Part shown: positions 1-8,149 of the stretch, one piece after another | Layout: every line of letters starts with the position of its first letter | Position numbering within the stretch: position 1 is the stretch's first letter | Assembly (NCBI RefSeq): GCF_001463745.1 | Contig: NZ_BBWJ01000018.1 | Coordinates: forward strand, 25,398-89,397 | Source of the DNA: Aureimonas sp. AU22 | GTDB taxonomy: Bacteria; Pseudomonadota; Alphaproteobacteria; Rhizobiales; Rhizobiaceae | DNA length: 64,000 nucleotides | Direction of reading: 5' to 3' | Translations under genes and position numbers: made by a program | Notes under the pieces: model-generated | Told to the model about the DNA's origin: nothing | Databases searched by the model: none | What the model saw: the letters and a program-made list of their open reading frames with translations, nothing else

Positions 1-50
1 AGCGCCCACAGGACGCTCGGCAGGACGGATGGGGCGGGATCGATCGTCAT
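1..50 (-). CDS. 5' end of an unidentified protein (partial, runs off the left edge)
   Basis: An ATG on the minus strand at 50-48 overlaps the TGA stop of the PepSY gene in an ATGA arrangement, and the frame stays open to the window edge. The visible start reads MTIDPAPSVLPSVLWA, which is too short to assign. Genes following PepSY membrane proteins in iron-uptake loci are often small membrane proteins, but nothing here proves that. The overlap is the only support. Confidence 0.35.
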   Translation of the reverse strand, partial: MTIDPAPSVLPSVLWA

Positions 51-1411
51 GGCGCCATCCGCGGACGCAGCCGGCGGGCGACGACGTCGAGCAGCAGCAT
101 CGTCAAGAGGGACGCGCCAACCAGGGGAAACAGCACGCCGCCGACCGCCAGTAGGGCGAGCAGCCCGCGAAACACCCGGGGGTCCTTCGGCAGCGGCGGC
201 ACGCCCATCGAGCGGCCCGGGCGCCGCTTCCACCACATCACGCCGGCCGAGATCGCCAGCACGACGTTGCCGATGCAGACGAGGAGCAGGACGATCTGGT
301 TGGCGAGGCCGAACTGCTGACCGAGGTGGACGCTGATGCCCCACTCGAGTGCCCGTCCCAGCGGTCCATAATCGGCGTAGCGCATGTCGAGAAGCGGCTC
401 GCCGGTATACTGGTCGAGATGGACCACGCGCTGGCCGGCGACCTCATCGGGATAGACCGAGCCCGTGTAGACGCCGGTCGGCGTCGCCGGGATATTGACG
501 GCGTAGCCGCGATGGAGGCCGAGTTGGTCGAAGCGGGCGACCGCTGCATCGAGGCCGACCGGCGCGCGTGCCGAGGGGGCGGATGTCGGCATCTGCGCCT
601 GTTGCATCGACCAGCTCGTCGGCCCTTCGCCGCTGAGTGTCCGGCTCGACATCGGAATATCGGTCCGCACGCCCGCGGGATAGCCGAAGTTCGAGCCGTT
701 CGCCCATTGGTTCACCTGCCCACCCCAGACCTGCGACCAGGGCATGCCGGTGACGGCGAGAAACACGAGGAAGCCGCCGACGAAAAGGCCGGTGACCGCA
801 TGGGCGTCGCGCCAGAAGACCCGGCGAGCCGGCGTTCCGCGGACGGTGACGACGCCGCCCGTCTGGCCGCGAGGCCACCAGAGATAGATGCCCGTCGCGA
901 CCAGCAGGATCGACCAACCCGCGGCGATCTCGACGGCCGCCCGGGCGAACGTTCCGAAGAACTTCAGGCTGTGGAGTTCGCGGATGGTCCACATGATGGT
1001 GCCACGGTCCGGCAGCGAACCGAGCACCTGGCCATCGTACGGATCGACGTAGACCGCGCGCCGCTCGCCTGTCGCCGTGCGCACGGTCACTTCGGCCGAG
1101 GCGCCGGGGTCGATGGGGTCGGTGAACTTGACGGCCGTTCCCGGTTGAGCAGCGAGGGCGGCATCCGCCATGGCGGATGGCTTGGCCAGCGGCACGCCGT
1201 CCTGAACGGCGACGCGCTTGAGGTCCGCATGGACGACCGCTTCGATCTCGTCGCGAAACAGGTAGAGCCCTCCGGTGATCGAGAGGGTGGCGAGAAACGG
1301 CAGGACGAACAGTCCGGCGTAGAAGTGCCAGCGCCAGACGGCGCGATAGAGATCGATCGACGAACCGGAACGCGCGGCGCGTCCAGGCCTGTCGAGAGTG
1401 AGGTCCGACAT
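47..1411 (-). CDS. PepSY-associated transmembrane protein (PiuB-like)
   Basis: This is a 454-residue inner-membrane protein of the PepSY_TM family, often found in iron or siderophore loci and proposed to reduce ferric siderophores in the periplasm. The family layout is clear: a first membrane segment after WHFYAGLFVLPFLA (about residues 25-45), a PepSY-like periplasmic part, the segment WSILLVATGIYLWWPRG, then DAHAVTGLFVGGFLVF, and two C-terminal segments. Membrane histidines recur in WHFY, RELH, DAHA and SVHLG and could bind haem. I chose the MSDLTLD start at 1411; an ATG four codons upstream is possible. It is followed by an overlapping gene and preceded by a DUF2946-like gene on the same strand, which supports a metal-uptake role by inference. 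Confidence 0.8.
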   Translation of the reverse strand: MSDLTLDRPGRAARSGSSIDLYRAVWRWHFYAGLFVLPFLATLSITGGLYLFRDEIEAVVHADLKRVAVQDGVPLAKPSAMADAALAAQPGTAVKFTDPIDPGASAEVTVRTATGERRAVYVDPYDGQVLGSLPDRGTIMWTIRELHSLKFFGTFARAAVEIAAGWSILLVATGIYLWWPRGQTGGVVTVRGTPARRVFWRDAHAVTGLFVGGFLVFLAVTGMPWSQVWGGQVNQWANGSNFGYPAGVRTDIPMSSRTLSGEGPTSWSMQQAQMPTSAPSARAPVGLDAAVARFDQLGLHRGYAVNIPATPTGVYTGSVYPDEVAGQRVVHLDQYTGEPLLDMRYADYGPLGRALEWGISVHLGQQFGLANQIVLLLVCIGNVVLAISAGVMWWKRRPGRSMGVPPLPKDPRVFRGLLALLAVGGVLFPLVGASLLTMLLLDVVARRLRPRMAP

Positions 1412-1555
1412 GGGAGGTTCCAAAACCGAATGGAAGTCGCAACGACCCGTGAGGTCGAGGCCGAGAACGCCGTGCAGGGTCCGGCCCCGGCGTTCCGACG
1501 GAACCCTCCGTGGGCCGGGGCGCTGCGCACGACGTCTCGTGGCGGGAAGCCGTCT

Positions 1556-1948
1556 TCAGGCGGCGACCGGTGGTCCGCGCGTGCTTCTTGGAGATTTCGG
1601 AACGGTGGTGAGGAGATGGGCGTAGGAGACGAAGCGCCGAGGCAGGCTCGCGACGAACGTGTCGGCCAGTTCCTCCGGGGTCGGGGGAGACGACGCGACC
1701 CCCGCGAACATGCTGCAACCGATCGAACAGCACGCCATCATGTCGTCGTGGCTGTCGGAGGTTCGGTGCGTCCTGCCATGCCCCGTTTCGGTGCTGGCCA
1801 GGCAGAGGACGTTGCCGAATTGATCGCGGCGTAGGGTATCGGCCGAGACGCCCTGCGAAAAGGCGAGCAGCCCGGCCTGGACGGCGAACAGAAGCCCGAC
1901 GAGACGCGCCGTCCATCCGCTCCAATCCGTGCGCCGCTTCGCCACCAT
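1556..1948 (-). CDS. DUF2946-like small secreted Cys/His protein
   Basis: This is a 130-residue protein with a basic N-terminus and a hydrophobic stretch, LVGLLFAVQAGLLAFSQG (about residues 15-32), that looks like a signal peptide or membrane anchor. A Cys/His-rich patch follows: a single Cys in VLCLAS, histidines in TGHGRTH and DSHDDMM, then ACCSIGCSM. That layout matches the DUF2946 family, usually found beside TonB receptors, PepSY proteins and copper or iron genes. Metal handling is inference. The open frame extends upstream, but the MVAKRRTDW start at 1948 gives the normal length and places the signal peptide correctly. It lies 144 bases upstream of the PepSY start on the same strand. 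Confidence 0.55.
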   Translation of the reverse strand: MVAKRRTDWSGWTARLVGLLFAVQAGLLAFSQGVSADTLRRDQFGNVLCLASTETGHGRTHRTSDSHDDMMACCSIGCSMFAGVASSPPTPEELADTFVASLPRRFVSYAHLLTTVPKSPRSTRGPPVAA

Positions 1949-2165
1949 GCGTCCTTCCCAAAGGCTTCCGCCGTTCGATACCACGCGCGCGGAGCGGAAG
2001 GAACTTGGACGCATTGCCCACGTGGCGTATCTGCGGCTGGGGAAAACGACGCTTCCGGCCCGATACGACGCCCGTATCGCTTCCCCCGTCCTTCGTCCGT
2101 TCGCGTGAATATGCGACGAAGAGCGCATTCCCGAGGTTCCCGCTTCGCTCAGTTGAGGACACGAC

Positions 2166-3683
2166 ATGACCGCACCCGCCATGGCGCCAGCCTGCACGCT
2201 CGTTCTGTTCGGAGCCGCGGGTGATCTCGTGAAGCGGCTGCTGATCCCGTCCATCTACGATCTTGCCGTGTCCGGTGTTCTCGATCCCCGGTTCCGCATC
2301 GTCGGCGTCGATCGCGCCGAACTCACCGACGAAAGCTGGCGCGGGAGGCTGAAGGAGGCCTTGCACGACATGGCAGCCGATCCGGCGGCGGAGTTCAACG
2401 CGGGCACGATCCGCGAGGACATCTGGCAGGACCTCGCGGGACGCTTGAGCTTCCTCCGGGGCGACGTCACGCAGGACGGTACGTTCGACGCCTTGTCGAA
2501 GCGCATCGATGGCAGCGCGATCTTCTACTGCGCCGTCGCCGGACGCTTCTTCACGCCGATCGCGGAGGGGCTGGGCAGGGCGGGTCTGCTGCGGGAAACC
2601 GGCGGCGCGTTCCGGCGCCTGGTCGTCGAGAAGCCGTTCGGCGACGACCTCGCTTCCGCGCGCGCGCTGGACGCGAAGCTTCTGTCCCTGGCGCGGGAGG
2701 ACCAGATCTACCGGATCGACCATTTCCTCGGCAAGGAAACGGTTCAGGCGATCATGGCGCTGCGTTTCGCCAACCGCATCTTCGAACCGCTCTGGTCGGC
2801 GGAGCATCTCGATCACGTGCAGATCACCGCCGCGGAGGTGCTCGGCGTGGAGGGGCGCGGCAGCTTCTACGAGCGGGCGGGCGCCCTGCGCGATATGGTG
2901 CCGAACCACCTGTTCCAGGTCATGGCCATGGTCGCGATGGAGCCGCCGGCGGATCTCGGCGAGCGGGCGGTGCGCGACGCGAAGGGCGCCGTCCTGTCGG
3001 CCGTCAGGCCGGTGCAGCCCGAGGACGTGGTTCGCGGCCAGTACGCCGCCGGTTCGCTCAACGACGAGGCCCGGGTCGGATATCGGCAGGAGCCCGGGGT
3101 CGATCCGCAGAGCCGGACCGAGACCTACGCCGCGCTGAAGCTCGACATCGACACGCCTCGCTGGGCGGGCGTGCCGTTCTATCTGCGCACCGGAAAGCGG
3201 TTGGCGGCGCACCGCACGGAGATCGTCCTGCAGTTCAAGGCGTCCGCACACGCGATCTTCGGGGCGTCGCCGGAGCCCAACCGGCTGACGCTGCATATCG
3301 ACGGCGACAAGGGGCTGCGCACCGAGTTTCAGATCAAGGCGCCGGGGCCCGGGATGGCCTTGGCACCGGTCGCCGAAGCGTTTCGGCACGACGACTTCTT
3401 CGAGCACGTTCCCAACATCGGCTACGAGTCGTTGCTCTACGCCTGCATGATGGGAGACGCTTCGCTGTTCCAGCGGGCGGACGCGATCGAAGCGCCTTGG
3501 GCTGCGGTGGAGCCCGCGCTCGACGCCTGGAAGACCGGCGATCCCGAACTCTACGCCGCCGGCAGCGCGGGGCCGAGCGGCGCCGACGCGCTCCTGGCGC
3601 GCGACGGTCGCGCCTGGGCACCGCTGCAGACGCCGCCGAACGAGCGCTTCAAGCGTCGCACGGGTGCCGGAGCGTCGGGCTGA
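2166..3683 (+). CDS. zwf: glucose-6-phosphate 1-dehydrogenase
   Basis: This enzyme oxidises glucose-6-phosphate to 6-phosphogluconolactone with NAD(P)+, the entry to the pentose-phosphate and Entner-Doudoroff routes in the cytoplasm. At 505 residues it is close to the family norm. The nucleotide-binding loop is LFGAAGDLVKR (about 14-24), EKPFGDD is near residue 155, and the active-site signature RIDHFLGKE is at 183-191 with the catalytic His and Lys. A GAGGAC stretch just upstream supports the ATG at 2166. It stands alone: the usual partners pgl and edd are not adjacent. It diverges from the DUF2946-like gene across 217 bases with no convincing operator. A weak GCTGC/GCAGC hairpin at 3706-3722 follows the stop. 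Confidence 0.95.
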   Translation: MTAPAMAPACTLVLFGAAGDLVKRLLIPSIYDLAVSGVLDPRFRIVGVDRAELTDESWRGRLKEALHDMAADPAAEFNAGTIREDIWQDLAGRLSFLRGDVTQDGTFDALSKRIDGSAIFYCAVAGRFFTPIAEGLGRAGLLRETGGAFRRLVVEKPFGDDLASARALDAKLLSLAREDQIYRIDHFLGKETVQAIMALRFANRIFEPLWSAEHLDHVQITAAEVLGVEGRGSFYERAGALRDMVPNHLFQVMAMVAMEPPADLGERAVRDAKGAVLSAVRPVQPEDVVRGQYAAGSLNDEARVGYRQEPGVDPQSRTETYAALKLDIDTPRWAGVPFYLRTGKRLAAHRTEIVLQFKASAHAIFGASPEPNRLTLHIDGDKGLRTEFQIKAPGPGMALAPVAEAFRHDDFFEHVPNIGYESLLYACMMGDASLFQRADAIEAPWAAVEPALDAWKTGDPELYAAGSAGPSGADALLARDGRAWAPLQTPPNERFKRRTGAGASG

Positions 3684-3857
3684 CGCAGCCCTGTCCGAAC
3701 CGTATGCTGCAGTTATAGCAGCGGCGGCACTATGCCATCCGCCGAGGTTCTTGCGGCGCTTTCACGCTGATATGTTCACCCTTGCCGAACGGCACCTCGC
3801 ATCGAATCGCCGGGGACGTTAGGTCCGAAGGCGGCAACAGCGCGCGGAGAGCAGGAC

Positions 3858-5639
3858 ATGGCTGTGGAAGGCGTCGGCGAAGCCATCGGGCCGATGGTGA
3901 CCTTGATGGCGGCGGCCGTCGTGGCGGTGCCTCTGTTCCGTCGTCTCGGCCTCGGCTCCGTCCTCGGCTACTTCACCGCCGGCGCGCTGGTCGGTCCGTC
4001 GGTGCTCGGCCTCTTCGACGATCCGGAAACGATCCTGCACTTCGCCGAACTCGGCGTCGTCATGTTCCTGTTCGTGATCGGTCTGGAACTCCGGCCGCCG
4101 AAGCTCTGGGCGATGCGTGGCCAGATCTTCGGGCTGGGCCTCGCCCAGGTGCTCGCCGCAATCGCCCTTCTGACGCTGGCCGGCTTCGTCCTGTTCGGGC
4201 TTTCGCCGACCACGGCCTTCATCGCGGGGGCGGGGTTTGTCCTGTCGTCCACGGCGGTCATCATGTCGACCCTGCAGGAGCGCGGGGAGATCGGGTCGCC
4301 CGAGGGGCGGCAGTCGGTCTCCATTCTCCTTTTCGAGGACCTCCTGATCGTCCCACTCCTGGCGATCGTGGCTTTCCTGTCGCCGCTGGAGGCGGGCGAG
4401 GGAGGGCTGAAGGCGCTTCTGCTGGCGCTCGGCGGCATCGCCGCGCTGCTCGTGGTCGGTCGTTGGCTCCTCGGCCCGTTCTTCGCGTTGCTGGCGCGGG
4501 CGCGGACCCGGGAGGTGCTGACGGCGGGAGCGCTTCTTGTCGTGCTCGGCTCAGCGCTCCTCATGCAAGCGGTCGGGCTCTCCATGGCGATGGGCGCCTT
4601 CCTCGCCGGTGTGATGCTGTCGGGTTCGAGCTACCGGCACCAGATCGAAGCCGACATCGAGCCTTTCCGCGGGCTCCTGATGGGCCTTTTCTTCCTGGCG
4701 GTCGGCATGTCGCTCGACCTCTCCGTCGTCGCCCGCGAGTGGCCGCTTCTGATCGGGCTCCTGGTCGCCTACGTCGTGGTGAAGTCGATCGCCGTCTATG
4801 GCGTCGCGCGCCTCTGGGGCAGCTCGAACCGTGGAGCTTTGCATCGCACGGCGATGTTCGCGCAGGGCGGCGAGTTCGCCTTCGTGCTCTACACCTCGGC
4901 AACCACCAGCGGCGTGATCGACGGACGCGAGAACGCGGTCTTCTCCACCGTCGTGATCCTGTCGATGGCGATCACGCCCCTGATCCTGATCGCGGCGGAT
5001 CGCCTTCTCAAGGGCGAGGCGGTCTCGATGGACGGCGTCGAGCACGCGCAGGATCTGCACGGGCAGGTGCTGGTGGTCGGCTTCGGTCGCTTCGGACAGA
5101 TCGCCGTGCAGCTTCTCCTCTCGCGCGGGGTGAAGGTTTCGGTGATCGAGAACGATCCCGACCGCATTCGCGAGGCGCAGCGTTTCGGGTTCACCGTCTA
5201 CTACGGCGACGGCACCCGTCTCGATATCCTGCGAACGTCCGGTGCCGCGGAGGCGCAGGCGATCATCGTCTGCGCGGCGGACCGCAAGACGGTCAGCACG
5301 GTTGCCTCGCTCGCGATGAGCGAGTTCCCCAACGCCAAGGTGCTGGCTCGCAGTTTCGACCGTGGGCATGCGATCGAACTGATCCGCTCGGGCGTCGATT
5401 TCGAGATCCGCGAGACGGTGGAGTCCGCCCTTCAGATGGGCGCCGAGGGTCTTCGCCAGCTCGGGTTCGACGAGACCATCGTCGAGGAAGCCCTGGAGGA
5501 CATCCGCGCCCGCGACCAGCAGCGTCTGACGGAGCAGGTCCAGGGCGACATCATGTCGGGACGCGACCGCCTGCACACGGCGCCCGTGCCCGAACCCCTG
5601 ACCACGCAGGCGCGCGCGAAAACACGGCACACGGCCTGA
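3858..5639 (+). CDS. CPA2-family monovalent cation:proton antiporter with RCK domain (KefB/KefC-like)
   Basis: This is a 593-residue inner-membrane antiporter expected to exchange K+ (or Na+) for protons. The first 390 or so residues form about 12 membrane segments of the Na_H_Exchanger fold, with conserved-looking stretches such as GVVMFLFVIGLEL and LLFEDLLIVPLLA. The cytoplasmic part starts near residue 400 with a TrkA-N/RCK Rossmann domain: VLVVGFGRFGQIA (about 404-416), then an acidic end of the second strand (VIENDPDR), as expected for NAD binding. The C-terminal tail is short and basic. There is no kefF/kefG ancillary gene nearby, so glutathione-adduct gating cannot be claimed. An AGGAC Shine-Dalgarno precedes the ATG. 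Confidence 0.88.
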   Translation: MAVEGVGEAIGPMVTLMAAAVVAVPLFRRLGLGSVLGYFTAGALVGPSVLGLFDDPETILHFAELGVVMFLFVIGLELRPPKLWAMRGQIFGLGLAQVLAAIALLTLAGFVLFGLSPTTAFIAGAGFVLSSTAVIMSTLQERGEIGSPEGRQSVSILLFEDLLIVPLLAIVAFLSPLEAGEGGLKALLLALGGIAALLVVGRWLLGPFFALLARARTREVLTAGALLVVLGSALLMQAVGLSMAMGAFLAGVMLSGSSYRHQIEADIEPFRGLLMGLFFLAVGMSLDLSVVAREWPLLIGLLVAYVVVKSIAVYGVARLWGSSNRGALHRTAMFAQGGEFAFVLYTSATTSGVIDGRENAVFSTVVILSMAITPLILIAADRLLKGEAVSMDGVEHAQDLHGQVLVVGFGRFGQIAVQLLLSRGVKVSVIENDPDRIREAQRFGFTVYYGDGTRLDILRTSGAAEAQAIIVCAADRKTVSTVASLAMSEFPNAKVLARSFDRGHAIELIRSGVDFEIRETVESALQMGAEGLRQLGFDETIVEEALEDIRARDQQRLTEQVQGDIMSGRDRLHTAPVPEPLTTQARAKTRHTA

Positions 5640-5672
5640 CGACACTCGGCGGGATCGCCGCCGGGGCCGTGT
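5629..5672. terminator. nested inverted repeat between convergent genes
   Basis: ACACGGCC at 5629-5636 pairs with GGCCGTGT at 5665-5672, and inside it CGGCG (5647-5651) pairs with CGCCG (5656-5660). It lies over the 3' end of the antiporter gene and before the end of the convergent peptidase gene. Neither side has a T-tract, so it is only a candidate bidirectional terminator or 3'-end stabiliser. Confidence 0.3.
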
Positions 5673-5717
5673 CAGCAAGGCTTGCGGCACGTAGCCTGGG
5701 CGCTACCCCTCGTCGGC

Positions 5718-6869
5718 TCAACGAACGGCGGAGGGATGGCGGTCCGGCTTGGTGAACCATTCCGGGCCGCTTTCCGTCATGTGGACGTGGTCTTCCAGGC
5801 GAATGCCGAAGCGGTCCGGCACGACGATCATCGGCTCCACCGAGAAGACCATGCCCGGCTCGAGCGCGGTGTCGTTGCCGCGCACGATGTACGGCGCCTC
5901 GTGGATCTCGAGGCCGAGGCCATGGCCGGCGCGATGCGGCAGGCCGGGCATACGGTAGTCCGGACCAAGTCCGTGGCGCGCGAGCACGGCGCGGGCGGCG
6001 TCGTCCAACGCGGAACACGGCGCTCCGAGACGCGCGGCATCGAAGACGGCGTCCTGTGCCTCGCGCTCGATGCGCCAGATGCGCTCGACCTCGGGCGAGG
6101 GCTCGCCGAGCACGTAGGTGCGCGTCAGGTCGGAATGGTAGCCGTCGAGCCGGCAACCGGTATCGACGAGGATCACGTCGCCGTCCCTCAGCGTCTGCTC
6201 GCCGTCCGCACCGTGGGGCAGGGCGGTGGCGGCGCCGAAGGAAACGATCGCGAAGGTCGAACCATCGTCGGCGCCGAGCCGGCGGTGCTCCGCGTCGATG
6301 AAGGCGACGACCTCGGAGGCCTTCATGCCGGCGCGCATGTCGCCGCGTACGCGCTCATGGATGCCGAGGGTGAGGCCCATGGCATGCCGGATCAGCGCGA
6401 TCTCTGCCGGCGACTTGCGCATGCGGAGGCGCGAGACGATGGGCCCGCCATCGCGAAGCCGATCGGGGCCCAGAGCCTGCGCCAGTCGATGGTACTGGAA
6501 GAGCGGGAGTTGCTCGTCGAGGGCGAGCACGCCGTGCGGGCCGAGGAGGTCTGCGACCAGCGCTGCGGGATCCTGCTCCTCCTGCCAGGGAACGATGTCT
6601 CCCGGCAGCCGTGGCAGCGTTTCGACGCGGGAGCATTCGAAGGCCGGCACGATGTAGAGAAGCCGGTCGCGCGTCACCAGCGCGCCGCAGAGACGCTCGC
6701 TGCCGTGCCACACGAGGCCCGTGAAATAGCGCAGGCTCTCCGTCGAGCCGAGGAGGAGCGCCGAGACGTTTTGCCGATCGAGCGCGTCCCTGAGACGATC
6801 GAGCCGGTCCATCCGTTCGGCGTCCGCGATGCGGGGTACGGGATGATCCCATGTGGGCAGGACTGACAT
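5718..6869 (-). CDS. M24-family aminopeptidase/creatinase-fold protein (Xaa-Pro peptidase-like)
   Basis: This is a 383-residue cytoplasmic protein. An N-terminal creatinase-type domain (about 1-150) is followed by the M24 'pita-bread' domain. Metal ligands are visible: the two aspartates in VDTGCRLDGYHSDLTR (about 234-249), the His in HRAGHGLGLEIHE (about 310), and the Glu in EPMIV. It probably cleaves an N-terminal residue ahead of proline in a peptide, using two divalent metals; creatinase-like activity cannot be excluded. The frame is open further upstream, but MSVLPTWDHP at 6869 is the natural start. The gene converges on the antiporter gene and diverges from the EamA exporter. Confidence 0.85.
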   Translation of the reverse strand: MSVLPTWDHPVPRIADAERMDRLDRLRDALDRQNVSALLLGSTESLRYFTGLVWHGSERLCGALVTRDRLLYIVPAFECSRVETLPRLPGDIVPWQEEQDPAALVADLLGPHGVLALDEQLPLFQYHRLAQALGPDRLRDGGPIVSRLRMRKSPAEIALIRHAMGLTLGIHERVRGDMRAGMKASEVVAFIDAEHRRLGADDGSTFAIVSFGAATALPHGADGEQTLRDGDVILVDTGCRLDGYHSDLTRTYVLGEPSPEVERIWRIEREAQDAVFDAARLGAPCSALDDAARAVLARHGLGPDYRMPGLPHRAGHGLGLEIHEAPYIVRGNDTALEPGMVFSVEPMIVVPDRFGIRLEDHVHMTESGPEWFTKPDRHPSAVR

Positions 6870-7041
6870 GTGGGGCTCCCTCGGCTGCGTCGTGGCGGCA
6901 CAGATGCCGTGGCTTGGCGCGATCCGCAAGGTGGGGCGCGACGGGCCGCCTTCGGCGCTTGCCAGGAACCTGCCCTTCGATCAGGAAGGGTGCGACGACG
7001 CGCGACGTCACGCCCTTCCGTCCCATCGCCCGAGAGCTTCC

Positions 7042-7944
7042 ATGGTGGAAACGCAGCCACGCCTTGCCGTCAGCATCGGTCTGCTCGTGGCGCTCGCGAC
7101 GCTCTGGGGGGCGGCCTATACGTTCATCAAGATCGGCGTCGAGACGATCCCGCCGATCACGTTGATCGCCACCCGCACGCTCATCGCCGGGTCGCTGATC
7201 CTCCTGATCCTGCGTTTGCGGGGCCTTCGGCTGCCGACGGATCGGCGCAATCTCGGGCGCTTCTTCGTCCAGGCCTGCCTCAACTCGGTCGTCCCGTTCG
7301 TGCTCGTCGCCTGGGGCACGCAATATGTGGATGCGGGACTGGCCACGATCCTGAACTCGCTGACGCCGGTCTTCGCCTTCCTGATCAACTGGGGCATCAC
7401 GCGGCACGAGGCCGTGACGGGCGCCAAGGCGCTCGGTGTGGCAGCGGGGCTTCTGGGCATCTGCCTTGTGGTCGGACCGGCCGCCCTCGGCGGCCAACGC
7501 GGCCAGCTCGCGGCGCAACTCGCCATCGTCTTCGCAGCCGTGGCCTATGGGGCGGCCGTCACGTTCGGGCGCACCTTCCGCGATCTCGATCCCATGATGC
7601 CGGCGGCCGGCTCGCTCCTGTTCGGCGCTGCGATTCTCGTGCCGGTCAGTCTAGTGGTCGACCGGCCCTGGACGATCGACCCGTCGCTCGCCTCCGTTCT
7701 CGCGCTGCTGGCGCTTTCGGTCTTCTCCACTGCGCTTGCCTTCGTCCTTTACTTCACGCTTCTGAAGCGCCTCGGCTCGGTGGGTACCACCGCACAGGCC
7801 TACCTCCGGGTGCCGATCGGTGTCGGCATCGGCATGCTCTTCCTGGGCGAGACGCCGCAGTCGACGGCCTGGATGGGTTTGGCGCTCGTGGTCGTCAGCG
7901 TCGTCGCCATGACGCTGCCGAAACGCCGGCAACGCACGGCATAG
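7042..7944 (+). CDS. EamA-family DMT superfamily transporter
   Basis: This is a 300-residue inner-membrane protein with ten predicted membrane helices in two EamA repeats, the layout of the drug/metabolite transporter superfamily. The first repeat opens with GLLVALATLWGAAYTFIKIG and the second begins near residue 150 with LAIVFAAVAYGAAVTF. The conserved repeat end LFLGETP is seen in the second half, with LLKRLGSV before it. The substrate cannot be read from sequence; amino acids, nucleosides or small metabolites are typical. The frame runs open upstream to 6853, but that stretch overlaps the divergent peptidase start, and MVETQPRLA at 7042 places the first helix correctly. Confidence 0.88.
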   Translation: MVETQPRLAVSIGLLVALATLWGAAYTFIKIGVETIPPITLIATRTLIAGSLILLILRLRGLRLPTDRRNLGRFFVQACLNSVVPFVLVAWGTQYVDAGLATILNSLTPVFAFLINWGITRHEAVTGAKALGVAAGLLGICLVVGPAALGGQRGQLAAQLAIVFAAVAYGAAVTFGRTFRDLDPMMPAAGSLLFGAAILVPVSLVVDRPWTIDPSLASVLALLALSVFSTALAFVLYFTLLKRLGSVGTTAQAYLRVPIGVGIGMLFLGETPQSTAWMGLALVVVSVVAMTLPKRRQRTA

Positions 7945-8149
7945 ATCGCCCCACCTTGCGTCCGGGAATCGGATAGGTTCGTCGCGCCGATCCGGTTGGC
8001 GCCGCCGTCAAGCGCAGCGGCGGGACGAATCCTGTCGCGCGGAGGTGAATCGCCCTACGCCTTCTTCGCTATTCGGCTTACTCCCGATGTGCGGCTCGCG
8101 ACCCCCTGAAACCTGCCAATCTCCGTCCAGGCGAGCGTCGGAGAGGGCC

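Noticed and set aside
444..3407. 987-residue open frame on the minus strand
   Set aside because: It runs antisense through zwf and the PepSY region, is rich in Arg/Pro/Gly with no domain pattern, and is a by-product of high GC codon bias.
3782..5755. 657-residue open frame over the antiporter gene
   Set aside because: It reads the same strand in another frame, with Arg/Gly/Ala-rich low-complexity sequence and no membrane helices.
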